Shown here piece after piece: positions 37,155 to 47,604 of a DNA stretch of 64,000 bases. The stretch comes from Acidicapsa acidisoli. GTDB taxonomy: Bacteria > Acidobacteriota > Terriglobia > Terriglobales > Acidobacteriaceae. The DNA lies in the NCBI RefSeq assembly GCF_025685625.1, contig NZ_JAGSYI010000003.1, positions 496,001-560,000 of the forward strand. The letters run 5' to 3'. Position numbers and translations under genes: made by a program. How positions within the stretch are numbered: the first letter of the stretch is position 1; every line of letters begins with the position of its first letter. The notes beneath the pieces are model-generated. The model saw nothing but the letters and a program-made list of their open reading frames with translations. It was not told the DNA's origin and did not search any database.

Positions 37155-38084
37155 TTAGGAATGGAGATTCGGAGATGCCCGGCAGGGTAACTCGATCTGG
37201 AGGATTGCTCCTGGGTTGCCTTTCCGGTTGAAGGCCTTTACGCTGCCCCCGGCTGCGGTGACAACCGAGCGAACAATGGATAGCCCGAAGCCGCGATGGC
37301 GCACGGGGCCAGAGGCCGAAGCATCCGAGCTGGAAACCGAACTGGAGATTTTGTTGGCATGGGTCGAATAGCCGGATGAAAAGATGAGTTCCAGGGCGCC
37401 TTCCGGGATGCCGGGCCCGCTGTCTTCGACGCTGAGCAACAGGCTTCCGCCGTCCTCGCGGAGGAATATGTGTATGTGTCCGCCGTGGGGCATCGCGTCG
37501 GCGGCGTTTTTGACGAGGTTCACCATGATCCGGGTGAAGTCGTCTCGCGTCATGGAGACGGGACGGTGGCCTCCTTCGATGGAGAGAGCTATCGTGATTC
37601 CGGGGCCGGCCATGGCGGCCAGCAAGTTCTGGTTGGCTTGCAGCTCGTCGGCGAGGCTTTCCATCGGATGGCCGTCGAGGAAGACTCGGAGGCGTCCGGG
37701 GCGATCGAGACGTGGGTCAAGACGTGGGTCAAGGCGTGGATTGGGACGTGGCGGCGCGGGCTGACGGTTGTGAGGCCAGCGGACCGGCGAAGGCCAGGAG
37801 CCTGTGTTTGAGGAGAGATCGGCGTCGGGCTGGGCTTCGGAATTCGCCATCTTGTCCAACAGGCTGCGGCAGGCTGTGGCGATTAGTTGCAGCTCGCCTG
37901 CGTAATGCCGAAAGGGAGCGGAGAGGACGTCCGGCTCTGCCAGCAGGCCGCAATAGAGATCCATTGCGGAAACCATGTTACGGGTGTCGTGAATCAGGCT
38001 GGCTAAGTCTGGCGCGAGTGCTGTTTCTTGCCGATTGGGTCTGGTAAGCGATGCGGTTTCAGGCTGCCAACTATCCGTCTGCAA
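37155..38084 (-). CDS. Soluble sensor histidine kinase
   Basis: 309 residues, TTG start with AGGAGGAG 6 bases upstream. No membrane span. H-box 'LIHDTRNMVSAMDLY' near 30-44 (His32), then a Pro-rich linker with three tandem copies of 'PRLD' (about 117-129, encoded by a 12-base DNA repeat), and a HATPase domain (about 155-300) with N-box 'NLVKNAADAMP', G1 'DSGPGIP' and G2 'GFGLSIV'. As a cytoplasmic kinase with no sensor domain it must receive its signal from a partner. First gene of the unit containing the NtrC-type regulator; a sigma-54 promoter candidate lies 124 bases upstream. Confidence 0.92.
   Translation of the reverse strand: MQTDSWQPETASLTRPNRQETALAPDLASLIHDTRNMVSAMDLYCGLLAEPDVLSAPFRHYAGELQLIATACRSLLDKMANSEAQPDADLSSNTGSWPSPVRWPHNRQPAPPRPNPRLDPRLDPRLDRPGRLRVFLDGHPMESLADELQANQNLLAAMAGPGITIALSIEGGHRPVSMTRDDFTRIMVNLVKNAADAMPHGGHIHIFLREDGGSLLLSVEDSGPGIPEGALELIFSSGYSTHANKISSSVSSSDASASGPVRHRGFGLSIVRSVVTAAGGSVKAFNRKGNPGAILQIELPCRASPNLHS
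37709..37744. repeat. Three tandem 12-base repeats inside the histidine kinase gene
   Basis: Units gacgtgggtcaa (twice exact) and one diverged ggcgtggattgg, coding the repeated Pro-Arg-Leu-Asp of the linker. Confidence 0.85.
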
Positions 38085-38207
38085 AGCAAACTCCTCCTAT
38101 GGCGCCAGTAGTGGGAACTGGCGGCTGATGGCACGACTTCCTGGCTTCTTATTGCGGCGTTTGCCGATTTGGGCCAGGAGATTGAGTTCCGATATTGACC
38201 TCCTAAG

Positions 38208-38224
38208 TAGCATTCGGCGTGCCA
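38208..38224 (-). promoter_or_regulatory. Sigma-54 promoter for the kinase/NtrC-type operon
   Basis: Minus-strand TGGCACG-N4-ATGCT (38224 to 38208) matches the -24/-12 consensus TGGCACG-N4-TTGCW in all but one position, with GG and GC at exact spacing. It points at the kinase gene, whose start is about 110 bases downstream. The operon itself encodes a sigma-54 activator. Confidence 0.72.
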
Positions 38225-38312
38225 AACTAGGACACGTTTATTAAGTCCCTGATAAGGAAAGGACTTCAGGTCGGGATTCCTCCATGCGCCTCTTAGTCGG
38301 GCAGCTTTGAAC

Positions 38313-38329
38313 TGTTCCGAATCGGGACA
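38313..38329. promoter_or_regulatory. Palindrome upstream of the sigma-54 promoter, possible enhancer site
   Basis: TGTTCCGAATCGGGACA is a near-perfect 17-base palindrome (one off-centre mismatch) about 90 bases upstream of the -24 element. A related sequence TGTTCCCGATTTGGGATTC follows at 38408-38426. Position and symmetry fit binding sites of the NtrC-type protein. Confidence 0.5.
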
Positions 38330-38471
38330 CCGAGACGGCCATTGGTTCGTATCTAGTTGATTTATATGGGGCTAATTGCGAGTTCCGGTTTTGGGGCTGG
38401 AGTGGGTTGTTCCCGATTTGGGATTCCCCTGCCGGGAACGGGACTCTCGGCCACTCTCGTACAATCGCTCT

Positions 38472-39269
38472 ATGGCAAACCTTTCCCCTGGCACTTCGCT
38501 GGCCGGCTCCACGACGAGTTCTAAGACGAGCGCTGGCACAGCTGACTTCTTTCGCGCGGATGGCCGCGCTACCAATCAGCTTCGCCCGCTGACGCTGACT
38601 CCGGGCTTTGTGCGCACGGCGGAGGGCTCGGTTTTGATTTCGGTCGGGGCTACGCGGGTGCTGTGCAATGCGACGATTGAAAACGGCGTTCCAAGCTGGC
38701 TGCGCAACTCGGGGCGGGGATGGGTGACGGCGGAGTATGCCATGTTGCCGCGATCCACAGTGACGCGGACGGCGCGGGAGAGCGAGCGGGGCAAAATTGG
38801 CGGACGGACGCATGAGATTCAGCGACTGATTGGGCGCAGTCTGCGTTCGGTGGTGGATATGCAGGCGCTGGGCGAGCGGACGGTGATTCTGGACTGCGAC
38901 GTGATTCAGGCCGATGGCGGGACGCGGACGGCGGCCATTTCTGGAGCCTGTGTTGCGCTGGCGCTGGCGTTTAATGCGCTGGTGAAGGCTGGAAGCCTGA
39001 AGGCTTCTCCGCTGCGGCAACTGGTGGCTGCTACTTCGGTCGGGATTGTGGAGGGCGCGGCGTTGCTGGATCTCTGCTACGAGGAGGATTCGCAGGCTGA
39101 GGTGGATATGAATGTGGTGATGACTGCGGACGGCGGGCTGGTGGAGACGCAGGCTACGGCGGAAAAGGGCAGCTATTCGCGGGCGCAGCTTAACGAGTTG
39201 ATTGATCTGGCTGAGGGCGGGTTGCGGGAGATCTTTGCGGCGCAGAAGTTGGTGCTGGGCGGGGCTTAG
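38472..39269 (+). CDS. rph: Ribonuclease PH
   Basis: Phosphorolytic 3'-5' exoribonuclease that trims tRNA 3' ends. 265 residues from ATG 38472: a non-conserved N-terminal extension of about 28 residues rich in Ser/Thr, then the RNase PH core with '[43 protein letters not shown]', '[21 protein letters not shown]', '[21 protein letters not shown]' and '[23 protein letters not shown]', '[21 protein letters not shown]'. Catalytic and phosphate-binding Arg residues are present. Transcribed away from the kinase operon; the 387-base gap between them contains the sigma-54 elements. Confidence 0.96.
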   Translation: MANLSPGTSLAGSTTSSKTSAGTADFFRADGRATNQLRPLTLTPGFVRTAEGSVLISVGATRVLCNATIENGVPSWLRNSGRGWVTAEYAMLPRSTVTRTARESERGKIGGRTHEIQRLIGRSLRSVVDMQALGERTVILDCDVIQADGGTRTAAISGACVALALAFNALVKAGSLKASPLRQLVAATSVGIVEGAALLDLCYEEDSQAEVDMNVVMTADGGLVETQATAEKGSYSRAQLNELIDLAEGGLREIFAAQKLVLGGA

Positions 39270-39472
39270 GGCTATTCGTTCCTGAGTTTGCGGCAGAACG
39301 ATTAGAGCGCTCTTATTCTGAGTATTAACGGTCGCGGAAGGGTTGGTGCTCCATGAGCGCTAACTTAAGAATTAGTTTCGGTTTGGCGGTGGTACAGCTT
39401 GAACCAAGGCCCGGTTCTCAATCGCCCTTTTCTCAGCCTTGAAGGCCGCTCGAAATTGAGTCCAATTGAGAT

Positions 39473-40813
39473 TTACCTAACGCTTCCCCAGCGGATTACC
39501 TCTACTTCTGCCGAGGAGATCGTTGTTTGCGAACCAAAGGAATGGGGTTTTGCTTCCCAATTGTACCCAGCCTCCTGCAACTTCACATCTCCGCAGTTCT
39601 CGAAAGTTCGAGCCATCCACGGATCGCCGTACTTATCGAGTGCTTCGATCAGAGCATCTTCCGACCCTGGTTTGCCCCGACTTAGAAAGAAGCGATAAGC
39701 TCCGGCGATTGCGGGCGCATCGCTTTTCTTCAAGGCTGCCAGTAGGGCATTGACGGCGCTATGGTCTTCTATTTCGCTCAAGGCCCAGGCCGCTGTTTTC
39801 CGAACACGTGGGTCCGAATCCCGCATAAGCACAGTCAGAGGGCTGACCATCACGGGATTGTGGATGGTGATCAGCCAAGCAGCCATTCTCCAACGAACGT
39901 TGGTATCCGAGTGGTTGAGAAAAGTGATGAACGGCGTAACCACGCGTTTGTCCTTGCTTCTTTCCAACGCGTGGGCCACTTTCAGCCGGACGTCCTCATT
40001 CGCATCGTTGAGGGCGGATAACAGTGGGTCAATTGCGTGGGGACTGTTGGTGTCGACCAGCGCCCTGGCTGCATCGCTCCGGACTTTTGCTTCCGGGTCT
40101 TTCAGGGCCGCAATGAGAGGTTCGACTGCGCGAGGATCCCCCGTCTTGCCCAAAGCACGAGCGGCATTCCTCCGGACATCTTCCATTGGGTCTTTCAGTG
40201 CAACGATCAGTGGTTCGGCGACCCGCGGGTCTTTTGTTCCGGCCATCGCGCTAAGAGTGAATGCAGCACTGCTTCGGACATTTGCTTCCGGGTCACTCAG
40301 GGCGGCGACCAGAGGTTCAATCACGCGAGGATCTTGAATTTGGTTGAACAAGGCAAAGGCTGCGTTCTGCCGGACGTCGGATCGAGGATCCTTGAGAGCC
40401 GCTACGAGAGGCTCGACCGCGCTGGGGTCATGGATGATGGCCAATGAATTTGAAGCGTGAAGTCTGAGTTCATTGTCCGGACCTTGAAGGACGTCGAGCA
40501 GCGGCTTGACGGCTCGTGGATCCTGGGCTTGACCCAACGCATCGACCGCGCCAATCCGGACCTGCTGATTCGAGTCGTTGAGAGCAGCGATTAGGAGTTC
40601 GACCTTGCGCGAATCCTTGGAATCAGCGAGCGACAGGAGAGCGTGTTCGCGGAGGTGAGATTTTGAATCCTTCAGATCCGCAATCCACTGGGTCGATGGA
40701 TCAGTTTGCCCACTCCCAAGTGGAACGAATCCGAATCCGCAGAAATATAGCAGCATTCCTCCAGCGAATCCGCAAGGAGTTCTCTTGGTGCGGCGACTTC
40801 TCAGATGAGTCAT
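39473..40813 (-). CDS. Exported HEAT/PBS-lyase-repeat protein
   Basis: 446 residues from ATG 40813, preceded by AAGGAGG at ideal spacing (an earlier in-frame start at 40870 lacks one). A Lys/Arg-rich start and a hydrophobic stretch ('GGMLLYFCGFGFVPLGSG', about 17-34) indicate export or anchoring. The rest is about eleven ~31-residue HEAT-like repeats of the pattern 'D-P-R-A-V-E-P-L-I-A-A-L-K-D-P-x-x-x-V-R-x-x-A-A-x-A-L', a scaffold for protein binding. The last ~45 residues ('FENCGDVKLQEAGYNWEAK') are not repeat. Partner unknown. Convergent with rph; the ~200-base gap holds no gene I can see. Confidence 0.85.
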   Translation of the reverse strand: MTHLRSRRTKRTPCGFAGGMLLYFCGFGFVPLGSGQTDPSTQWIADLKDSKSHLREHALLSLADSKDSRKVELLIAALNDSNQQVRIGAVDALGQAQDPRAVKPLLDVLQGPDNELRLHASNSLAIIHDPSAVEPLVAALKDPRSDVRQNAAFALFNQIQDPRVIEPLVAALSDPEANVRSSAAFTLSAMAGTKDPRVAEPLIVALKDPMEDVRRNAARALGKTGDPRAVEPLIAALKDPEAKVRSDAARALVDTNSPHAIDPLLSALNDANEDVRLKVAHALERSKDKRVVTPFITFLNHSDTNVRWRMAAWLITIHNPVMVSPLTVLMRDSDPRVRKTAAWALSEIEDHSAVNALLAALKKSDAPAIAGAYRFFLSRGKPGSEDALIEALDKYGDPWMARTFENCGDVKLQEAGYNWEAKPHSFGSQTTISSAEVEVIRWGSVR

Positions 40814-41087
40814 GAGAACCTCCTTAGTTGGAAAGCAACCGAAGGATACCACGGATCTATAACGAGTCACCTCTGCGCGGTCTGGCCGATCTGGGCTGCG
40901 GCCGGTTTCTCTTGGCTCTGGACGGCGGATCGCCTAACAGGAAGTTACCGCCCAGAAACCGACAGAGGGTCACCTTTTAGCTCGTGCTGCTTAAATTGGT
41001 GCTTATAGGGTTATGCACATCCTTTGTACGAGCTGCGCACGAGGGATGGGCACCCAGAGTTTTATTGTCACTTGAGTTAGAGATGGA

Positions 41088-43376
<2,289 letters not shown>

Positions 43377-43455
43377 GATGTGACTTCAGTTTACCGGGAC
43401 GGGCTGAGGAAATCGCAGCGGGGATTCCGCACTCCCCGTTGCCGCATACCGAGGT

Positions 43456-43887
43456 TTACGCCAGCCGCGCCAGAAACTGCTGCGCCTTTTCGATTGCCTG
43501 ATCTCCGCCTTGCGCAGTTTCACGTGCAGCATAAAAAAGATCGCTGTACAGCCTGAAACGCGTGATCTTGTAGTCATCGATTGGCTCTTGCTGCAAGCCG
43601 AAGCGTTCCAGGATCGTCCGCCCCTCTTCCAAAACTCTCCGCAGGTCGCTGGATATCGGGAAATTGCTTTCCATATCCGACAGGACAACTCTCCCCGGCT
43701 CGGTCAATTCGAAGGTAAGAACTTTATTTTCGCCGAATGTCTTTCTCTTGATGATGAACGAAATTCCGCCTTCGGCATCTGACTTGTAGGTCTCTAGCTC
43801 AGGATCGGCTACGAAATACCACTTCAGCTTGCCGTCTCTGGTCTTTTCAAGGAGTTGGGTTGCAAATTCCTCGGCCTTCGCGCTCAT
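43456..43887 (-). CDS. Hypothetical protein, coupled pair member 2
   Basis: 143 residues, cytoplasmic by appearance, family not recognised. Predicted mixed alpha/beta: 'DGKLKWYFVADPELETYKSDAEGGISFIIKRKTFGENKVLTFEL' (beta-rich, about 17-62) then a helical C terminus ('ITRFRLYSDLFYAARETAQGGDQAIEKAQQFLARL'). Its ATG overlaps the TGA of the upstream 170-residue gene (ATGA), so the two are translated together and probably act together. Codon and base usage are less GC-rich than neighbours, suggesting an accessory origin. Confidence 0.65.
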   Translation of the reverse strand: MSAKAEEFATQLLEKTRDGKLKWYFVADPELETYKSDAEGGISFIIKRKTFGENKVLTFELTEPGRVVLSDMESNFPISSDLRRVLEEGRTILERFGLQQEPIDDYKITRFRLYSDLFYAARETAQGGDQAIEKAQQFLARLA

Positions 43888-44396
43888 CGTCCCTCCTCAT
43901 CTTGGCGTTTCAGCAAGCGCCCGCATATTTCGCTCAAGTCGCGGCTGGCCCCCAATGCTGCGTCAGTCGCGACACGGCGTGCGTCACTATCGTCCCACAC
44001 TGCTGGTTCGGCCAATTTTCGAGCCAACTCCTGATATCGAGACTCCAATGCCAGTAGTTTAGCGGAATCGCTGCCAAGATACCGCTCAAATCGGGCGCGA
44101 TCCTTTGGGATTCGTGCCAATATGTCTCTAACCCGAACCGCCGCCTCGGGCTGCCGCTCGAACTGTACCAGTTCCGATATGCTCTCCGCGATGTGCAACA
44201 AATCCGAAAAGGAGTCGGATGCCTCGCGTTGCCAAATCGCCTCTCGCGTCTCTTTAGCGGCTTGCTTGGCGCCGGTGGCTTGCCGAACAGCCCAAAGCGT
44301 GAAGACCAATCCGACTAGCCCCACCCCGAAATTTGTGTAGTCGAACCAGTCACGCGGAATCGGAATCATTGGCGCAAGCATAACGCAAAACACCAT
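43884..44396 (-). CDS. Hypothetical membrane-anchored protein, coupled pair member 1
   Basis: 170 residues (alternative start ATG 44369). One N-terminal membrane span ('YTNFGVGLVGLVFTLWAVRQATG', about 20-42) is followed by a soluble helical domain with many charged residues, probably coiled ('QAAKETREAIWQREASDSFSDLLHIAESISELVQFERQPEAAVRVRDILARIPKDRARFERYL'). Family not recognised. Overlaps the start of the next gene by ATGA. A membrane anchor plus soluble partner could be a sensor/effector pair, but nothing in the sequence proves it. Confidence 0.62.
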   Translation of the reverse strand: MVFCVMLAPMIPIPRDWFDYTNFGVGLVGLVFTLWAVRQATGAKQAAKETREAIWQREASDSFSDLLHIAESISELVQFERQPEAAVRVRDILARIPKDRARFERYLGSDSAKLLALESRYQELARKLAEPAVWDDSDARRVATDAALGASRDLSEICGRLLKRQDEEGR

Positions 44397-44527
44397 GGCA
44401 GCTATAGCTTACGCCGCGCCTGTCTTCAGCATCTGAGACGCACGATTTGGAACGCGCGAGAATGACGTGCGAAGTGAAGTGTAACGATGAGCCAATCGCG
44501 CGGTAAGCCTTCTGCGTGGTGCTGACT

Positions 44528-46816
44528 TCAGTTGGCTCTTGGCAGACGGTCCAGATTGGCGCGGGCCTGGGCGTGGCCGGGTTGGAGCTGCAGGGCGCGC
44601 TGGAAGTCGCGGCGGGCGGATTCGGTTTTGCCGGTGCGGGCTTCGAGGACGCCGAGGTTGTTCCAGCCGTCCGGGTCGTTTTCCTGTAATTTGAGGGCCT
44701 GGCGCTGTTCTGTGGCTGCTTCTTCGAGATTGCCGGTTCCGGCGAGGACCTGGGAAAGCGCGGAATGGATGGCGGGGTCGTCGGGCTTGAGTTGGGCGGC
44801 TTTGCGAAGCTCTGCCTCGGCGTGGGCTAAATCGCCGGATTGCGCGTAGGCGCGGGCAAGTTGGCCGTGCGCTTCTTCGGAGGATGGATGGATGCGGATG
44901 GTTTCGTTGAGGCGCTGGATGGCGCTGGCGTTTTCGCCTGTGTCGAGTTCGATGGACGCCAGGCCGAGCAGCGACGGAAGGTTTTGTGGATCGAGTTGCA
45001 GGCTGCGACGGTATTCGTCCTCGGCGGGTTTGGGCTGGCTTTCTGCTGCGAGGGTCGCCGCGAGGCCGGAGTGGGTTTCGGCGTCTTCGGAACAGGCGGT
45101 CAATTGCACACGAAACTCCTGCTCGGCGGAGGAGAGATTCTGTTGGCGGAGATCTAGATTCGCTAGATCGAAGCGGGCGTCGCAGATTTGCGACTGCGGT
45201 GCGCCAGTGGCGGCGACGGCGCGAGCGAAGGATGCGCGCGCGGATTGCCAGTCGCCGGAGCCTTCGAGGGCTGCTCCCAGAGCGGTGAGGGTGCGGGCGT
45301 CGTCTGGATGCGCTTTGCTGTCGCGTTCATAGACTGCGACGGCTTCTTTGAATCGGCCTTCGCCGGTGAGCGCTGCACCGAGGTTATAGAGGCTTATGCG
45401 GTCGCCGGGGGACTTGCTGAGCCTGTTGCGCATCCATGCTTCCTCTAACAGAAGGCGCGGATCGGGACTGTTTGGGTCGGCGTGAACGGGCAATACCTGA
45501 AGCCAGAGGTGCGCCATTTCGTCTTCGGAGCGGTTGCCTGCGTGGACTCGGATTGGCGGATTGTGCGGGTTGCGCGGATTGGACGCCGAGTTGTCATAGA
45601 GATAGCGCATGTGCAGGACTGTGCCCTTGGGCAGTTGCACCGGTTCGCGATAGCGGTAGACGGATTGGCGGTCGATGTCCCAGTCGCAAATCCAGACCAG
45701 CCATTTTTTCTCGCCTGTGGGGAGCGTGGCCCAGGCCTGCATGTCTTTGCCGAGGTAGTGGGCGTGGGGGTAGACGCCGAGTGCTTCGACATCGACTGGC
45801 AGGGTCAGGGAGTCTTCGACGAGGAACTTGTTGTCGCCGGGAGGAATGTCAAGTGCGTCGTCGCGATCGAGTTGCAGCAGCATGGGCTGCCTGGTGGGCG
45901 GCTGGTCGGTGAAGTAGAGGCCGATTTCTGTGTCGATGACCTCGGATTTGCCGGAGGGTTTGAGGTGGATGTTGAGGATGAGATCGTTGCCGGGATCGAG
46001 CCGCCAGGGCATGCCTTCCGGCTCGATGAGCGCGGGAGTATCGGGCTTCCAGAAGAGGAAATGGCTGTCGGGATCGAAGGTGTTGCCGGCGTCGAGGAGA
46101 ATCTCCATGCCGGGGATTCCGGACTGCCAGTCGGCGGGATGCTGACGGCGGAAGCTGCCGGTGCGGTCGATGAGCACGTTGGCGTGGTGGACGACCTGGG
46201 GCGCGCCGGGGCGAATCTCCATTGCGCGGATGTAGTGTCCTTCTTTGAGCGGATAGGGGAGGATGAAGTTGCGGAAGACGTCCGTGCCTCCGGCTGGAAG
46301 CGCGAAGCGCTGCGCCTGTTTGAGAATCAGGTCGGGTTTGCCCAATTGCCAGGTGGCGTCGTAGGCGGGAGCTTTTGGGGCTTCGGCGAGGTCGCCCTGT
46401 GGCATTCCCGCTTCGAACCACTTGCGCAGAGTTGCGAGGTCGGCGTCGGGCAGGCGGCGATTGTCGGCGAAGTCGCCGTGGCCGGGTTCGGGCAGCCATG
46501 GGGGCATGTAGCGGGAGCCGGTTACTTTCGCGACCTGTGCGCCCCAGCGTTTGGCGTCGGCGTAAGTCAGCAGGCTGAATGGGCCAGCGCCACCGGGATG
46601 ATGGCAGGTTGTGCAGTTTTTATAGAGAATTGGCGCGATGTCATGGGACCAGGTCGGGTTTGGAGTAACTTGCGCCGTGGTGGAGTTAGAAGGCGAAGTT
46701 ATTTTGGCGCTCGCGACTTGAGTATTTAGAAACGGAGGGTGGGCGATGGCTGCCAGGGTAACTCCGGCGATACACAGTGCTAGGCGTAAAAGCTCCACGG
46801 GTACCGATGTTTTCAT
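44528..46816 (-). CDS. Cytochrome c / Cu-monooxygenase-like / TPR fusion protein
   Basis: 762 residues from ATG 46816, which overlaps the TGA of the thioredoxin-fold gene (ATGA). Signal peptide ('RLALCIAGVTLAAIAHP'). A c-type haem site CxxCH at about 68-72 ('CTTCHHPGGAGPFSLLTYADAKRWG'), a PHM-like type II Cu-dependent monooxygenase fold with paired His motifs ('VVHHANVLID' near 206 and 'YPHAHYLGKDM' near 365), then about 275 residues of TPR repeats ('LYNLGAALTGEGRFKEAVAVYERD', 'PDGWNNLGVLEARTGKTESARRDF'). Extracytoplasmic redox protein, substrate unknown. The upstream redoxin is its likely partner. Confidence 0.85.
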   Translation of the reverse strand: MKTSVPVELLRLALCIAGVTLAAIAHPPFLNTQVASAKITSPSNSTTAQVTPNPTWSHDIAPILYKNCTTCHHPGGAGPFSLLTYADAKRWGAQVAKVTGSRYMPPWLPEPGHGDFADNRRLPDADLATLRKWFEAGMPQGDLAEAPKAPAYDATWQLGKPDLILKQAQRFALPAGGTDVFRNFILPYPLKEGHYIRAMEIRPGAPQVVHHANVLIDRTGSFRRQHPADWQSGIPGMEILLDAGNTFDPDSHFLFWKPDTPALIEPEGMPWRLDPGNDLILNIHLKPSGKSEVIDTEIGLYFTDQPPTRQPMLLQLDRDDALDIPPGDNKFLVEDSLTLPVDVEALGVYPHAHYLGKDMQAWATLPTGEKKWLVWICDWDIDRQSVYRYREPVQLPKGTVLHMRYLYDNSASNPRNPHNPPIRVHAGNRSEDEMAHLWLQVLPVHADPNSPDPRLLLEEAWMRNRLSKSPGDRISLYNLGAALTGEGRFKEAVAVYERDSKAHPDDARTLTALGAALEGSGDWQSARASFARAVAATGAPQSQICDARFDLANLDLRQQNLSSAEQEFRVQLTACSEDAETHSGLAATLAAESQPKPAEDEYRRSLQLDPQNLPSLLGLASIELDTGENASAIQRLNETIRIHPSSEEAHGQLARAYAQSGDLAHAEAELRKAAQLKPDDPAIHSALSQVLAGTGNLEEAATEQRQALKLQENDPDGWNNLGVLEARTGKTESARRDFQRALQLQPGHAQARANLDRLPRAN

Positions 46817-47412
46817 GGCTTTTGCGCTGCCGGGATGATAGAGCAACCAACCGGGCCTGCGGCGGGCTTGGATGCTGGACGGCCAGCGAGTGTGGCCTCG
46901 ATTGCCTCTTGCAATTCATGGCGCGTGGCTTGTGGTCGCTCCTGACCGAAGGCGATGTAGCGGTCGTCGATGCGGCCGTGATAGACCTCGCGAAGTGTGC
47001 CACCGTTGACGGCGAAGACAGCTGCTTCGGGAGTCACGGAGGCGTGGGCCATTTGCACCAGTTCTTGATGGGAATCAATCAATGCTGGCGTGACGATAGA
47101 GAAATCCTGTATGTGCCGTTGCACTATGGGAAGCGTGTCGCCGGGGTTTGGAAAGACCCACCATATTTTGATGGACTTGGCTGCATACTCCCGATTGAGT
47201 CTTGTGATTTCGGGGATATAGCGATTGGAGATCGGGCAGTCTGTGGCGGCGAAGATCAGCACGACTACCTGTGTTCCGTCGGCGGCCAGCTTTTGGATGG
47301 GATTGCCTTGCAAGTCAGATACGTGCAGCGTCTGCGCGACGGCGTGCGAAGCAGTGAAGATAAGGACGGCAGCCAGACAGTGCGCGACTATTCGACGCAT
47401 GATAAAGGGCAT
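46813..47412 (-). CDS. Exported thioredoxin-fold (redoxin) protein
   Basis: 199 residues with signal peptide ('RRIVAHCLAAVLIFTASHAVAQ'). Thioredoxin-like core with 'VVVLIFAATDCPISNRYIPEITRLNREY' (single Cys at the peroxidatic-type position, DCP motif), 'SIKIWWVFPNPGD' and 'EAAVFAVNGGTLREVYHGRIDDRY'; a second Cys lies near the end ('VGCSIIP'). Resembles the AhpC/TSA-Redoxin group that accompanies c-type/monooxygenase proteins in this phylum. Overlaps the start of the fusion gene by four bases, so they are coupled. Confidence 0.85.
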   Translation of the reverse strand: MPFIMRRIVAHCLAAVLIFTASHAVAQTLHVSDLQGNPIQKLAADGTQVVVLIFAATDCPISNRYIPEITRLNREYAAKSIKIWWVFPNPGDTLPIVQRHIQDFSIVTPALIDSHQELVQMAHASVTPEAAVFAVNGGTLREVYHGRIDDRYIAFGQERPQATRHELQEAIEATLAGRPASKPAAGPVGCSIIPAAQKP

Positions 47413-47458
47413 CCGACAGGGCTCCCGGTAGAACCCTCCGATTCTACTTGAATGCCCG

Positions 47459-47565
47459 GTAGTGGGTCAGTTTGAATAAAGGCCAACCCTCAGGGACTGA
47501 AGCCCTTTGATCTTGCGGACTTAATGTACGGGCTGAAGCCCGTACCCTTCAAACCGACCCACCAC
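47459..47565. mobile_element. REP-like element with terminal inverted repeats (MITE/REPIN-like)
   Basis: An 18-base terminal inverted repeat with 2 mismatches (47459-47476 GTAGTGGGTCAGTTTGAA; 47548-47565) encloses two GC-rich palindromes: AGGGACTGAAGCCCT (47493-47505 area) and the perfect 9-base-arm hairpin GTACGGGCT-GA-AGCCCGTAC (47526-47545). No coding potential. It sits between ubiD and the redoxin gene. Confidence 0.65.
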
Positions 47566-47604
47566 CGAAGGCCTGGTTTATCTGCTCATTTCTGGCTGAG
47601 CCGT

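Noticed and set aside
45482-46729. 415-codon plus-strand frame opposite the cytochrome/monooxygenase gene
   Set aside because: Antisense shadow; the minus strand carries CxxCH, paired His motifs and TPRs.
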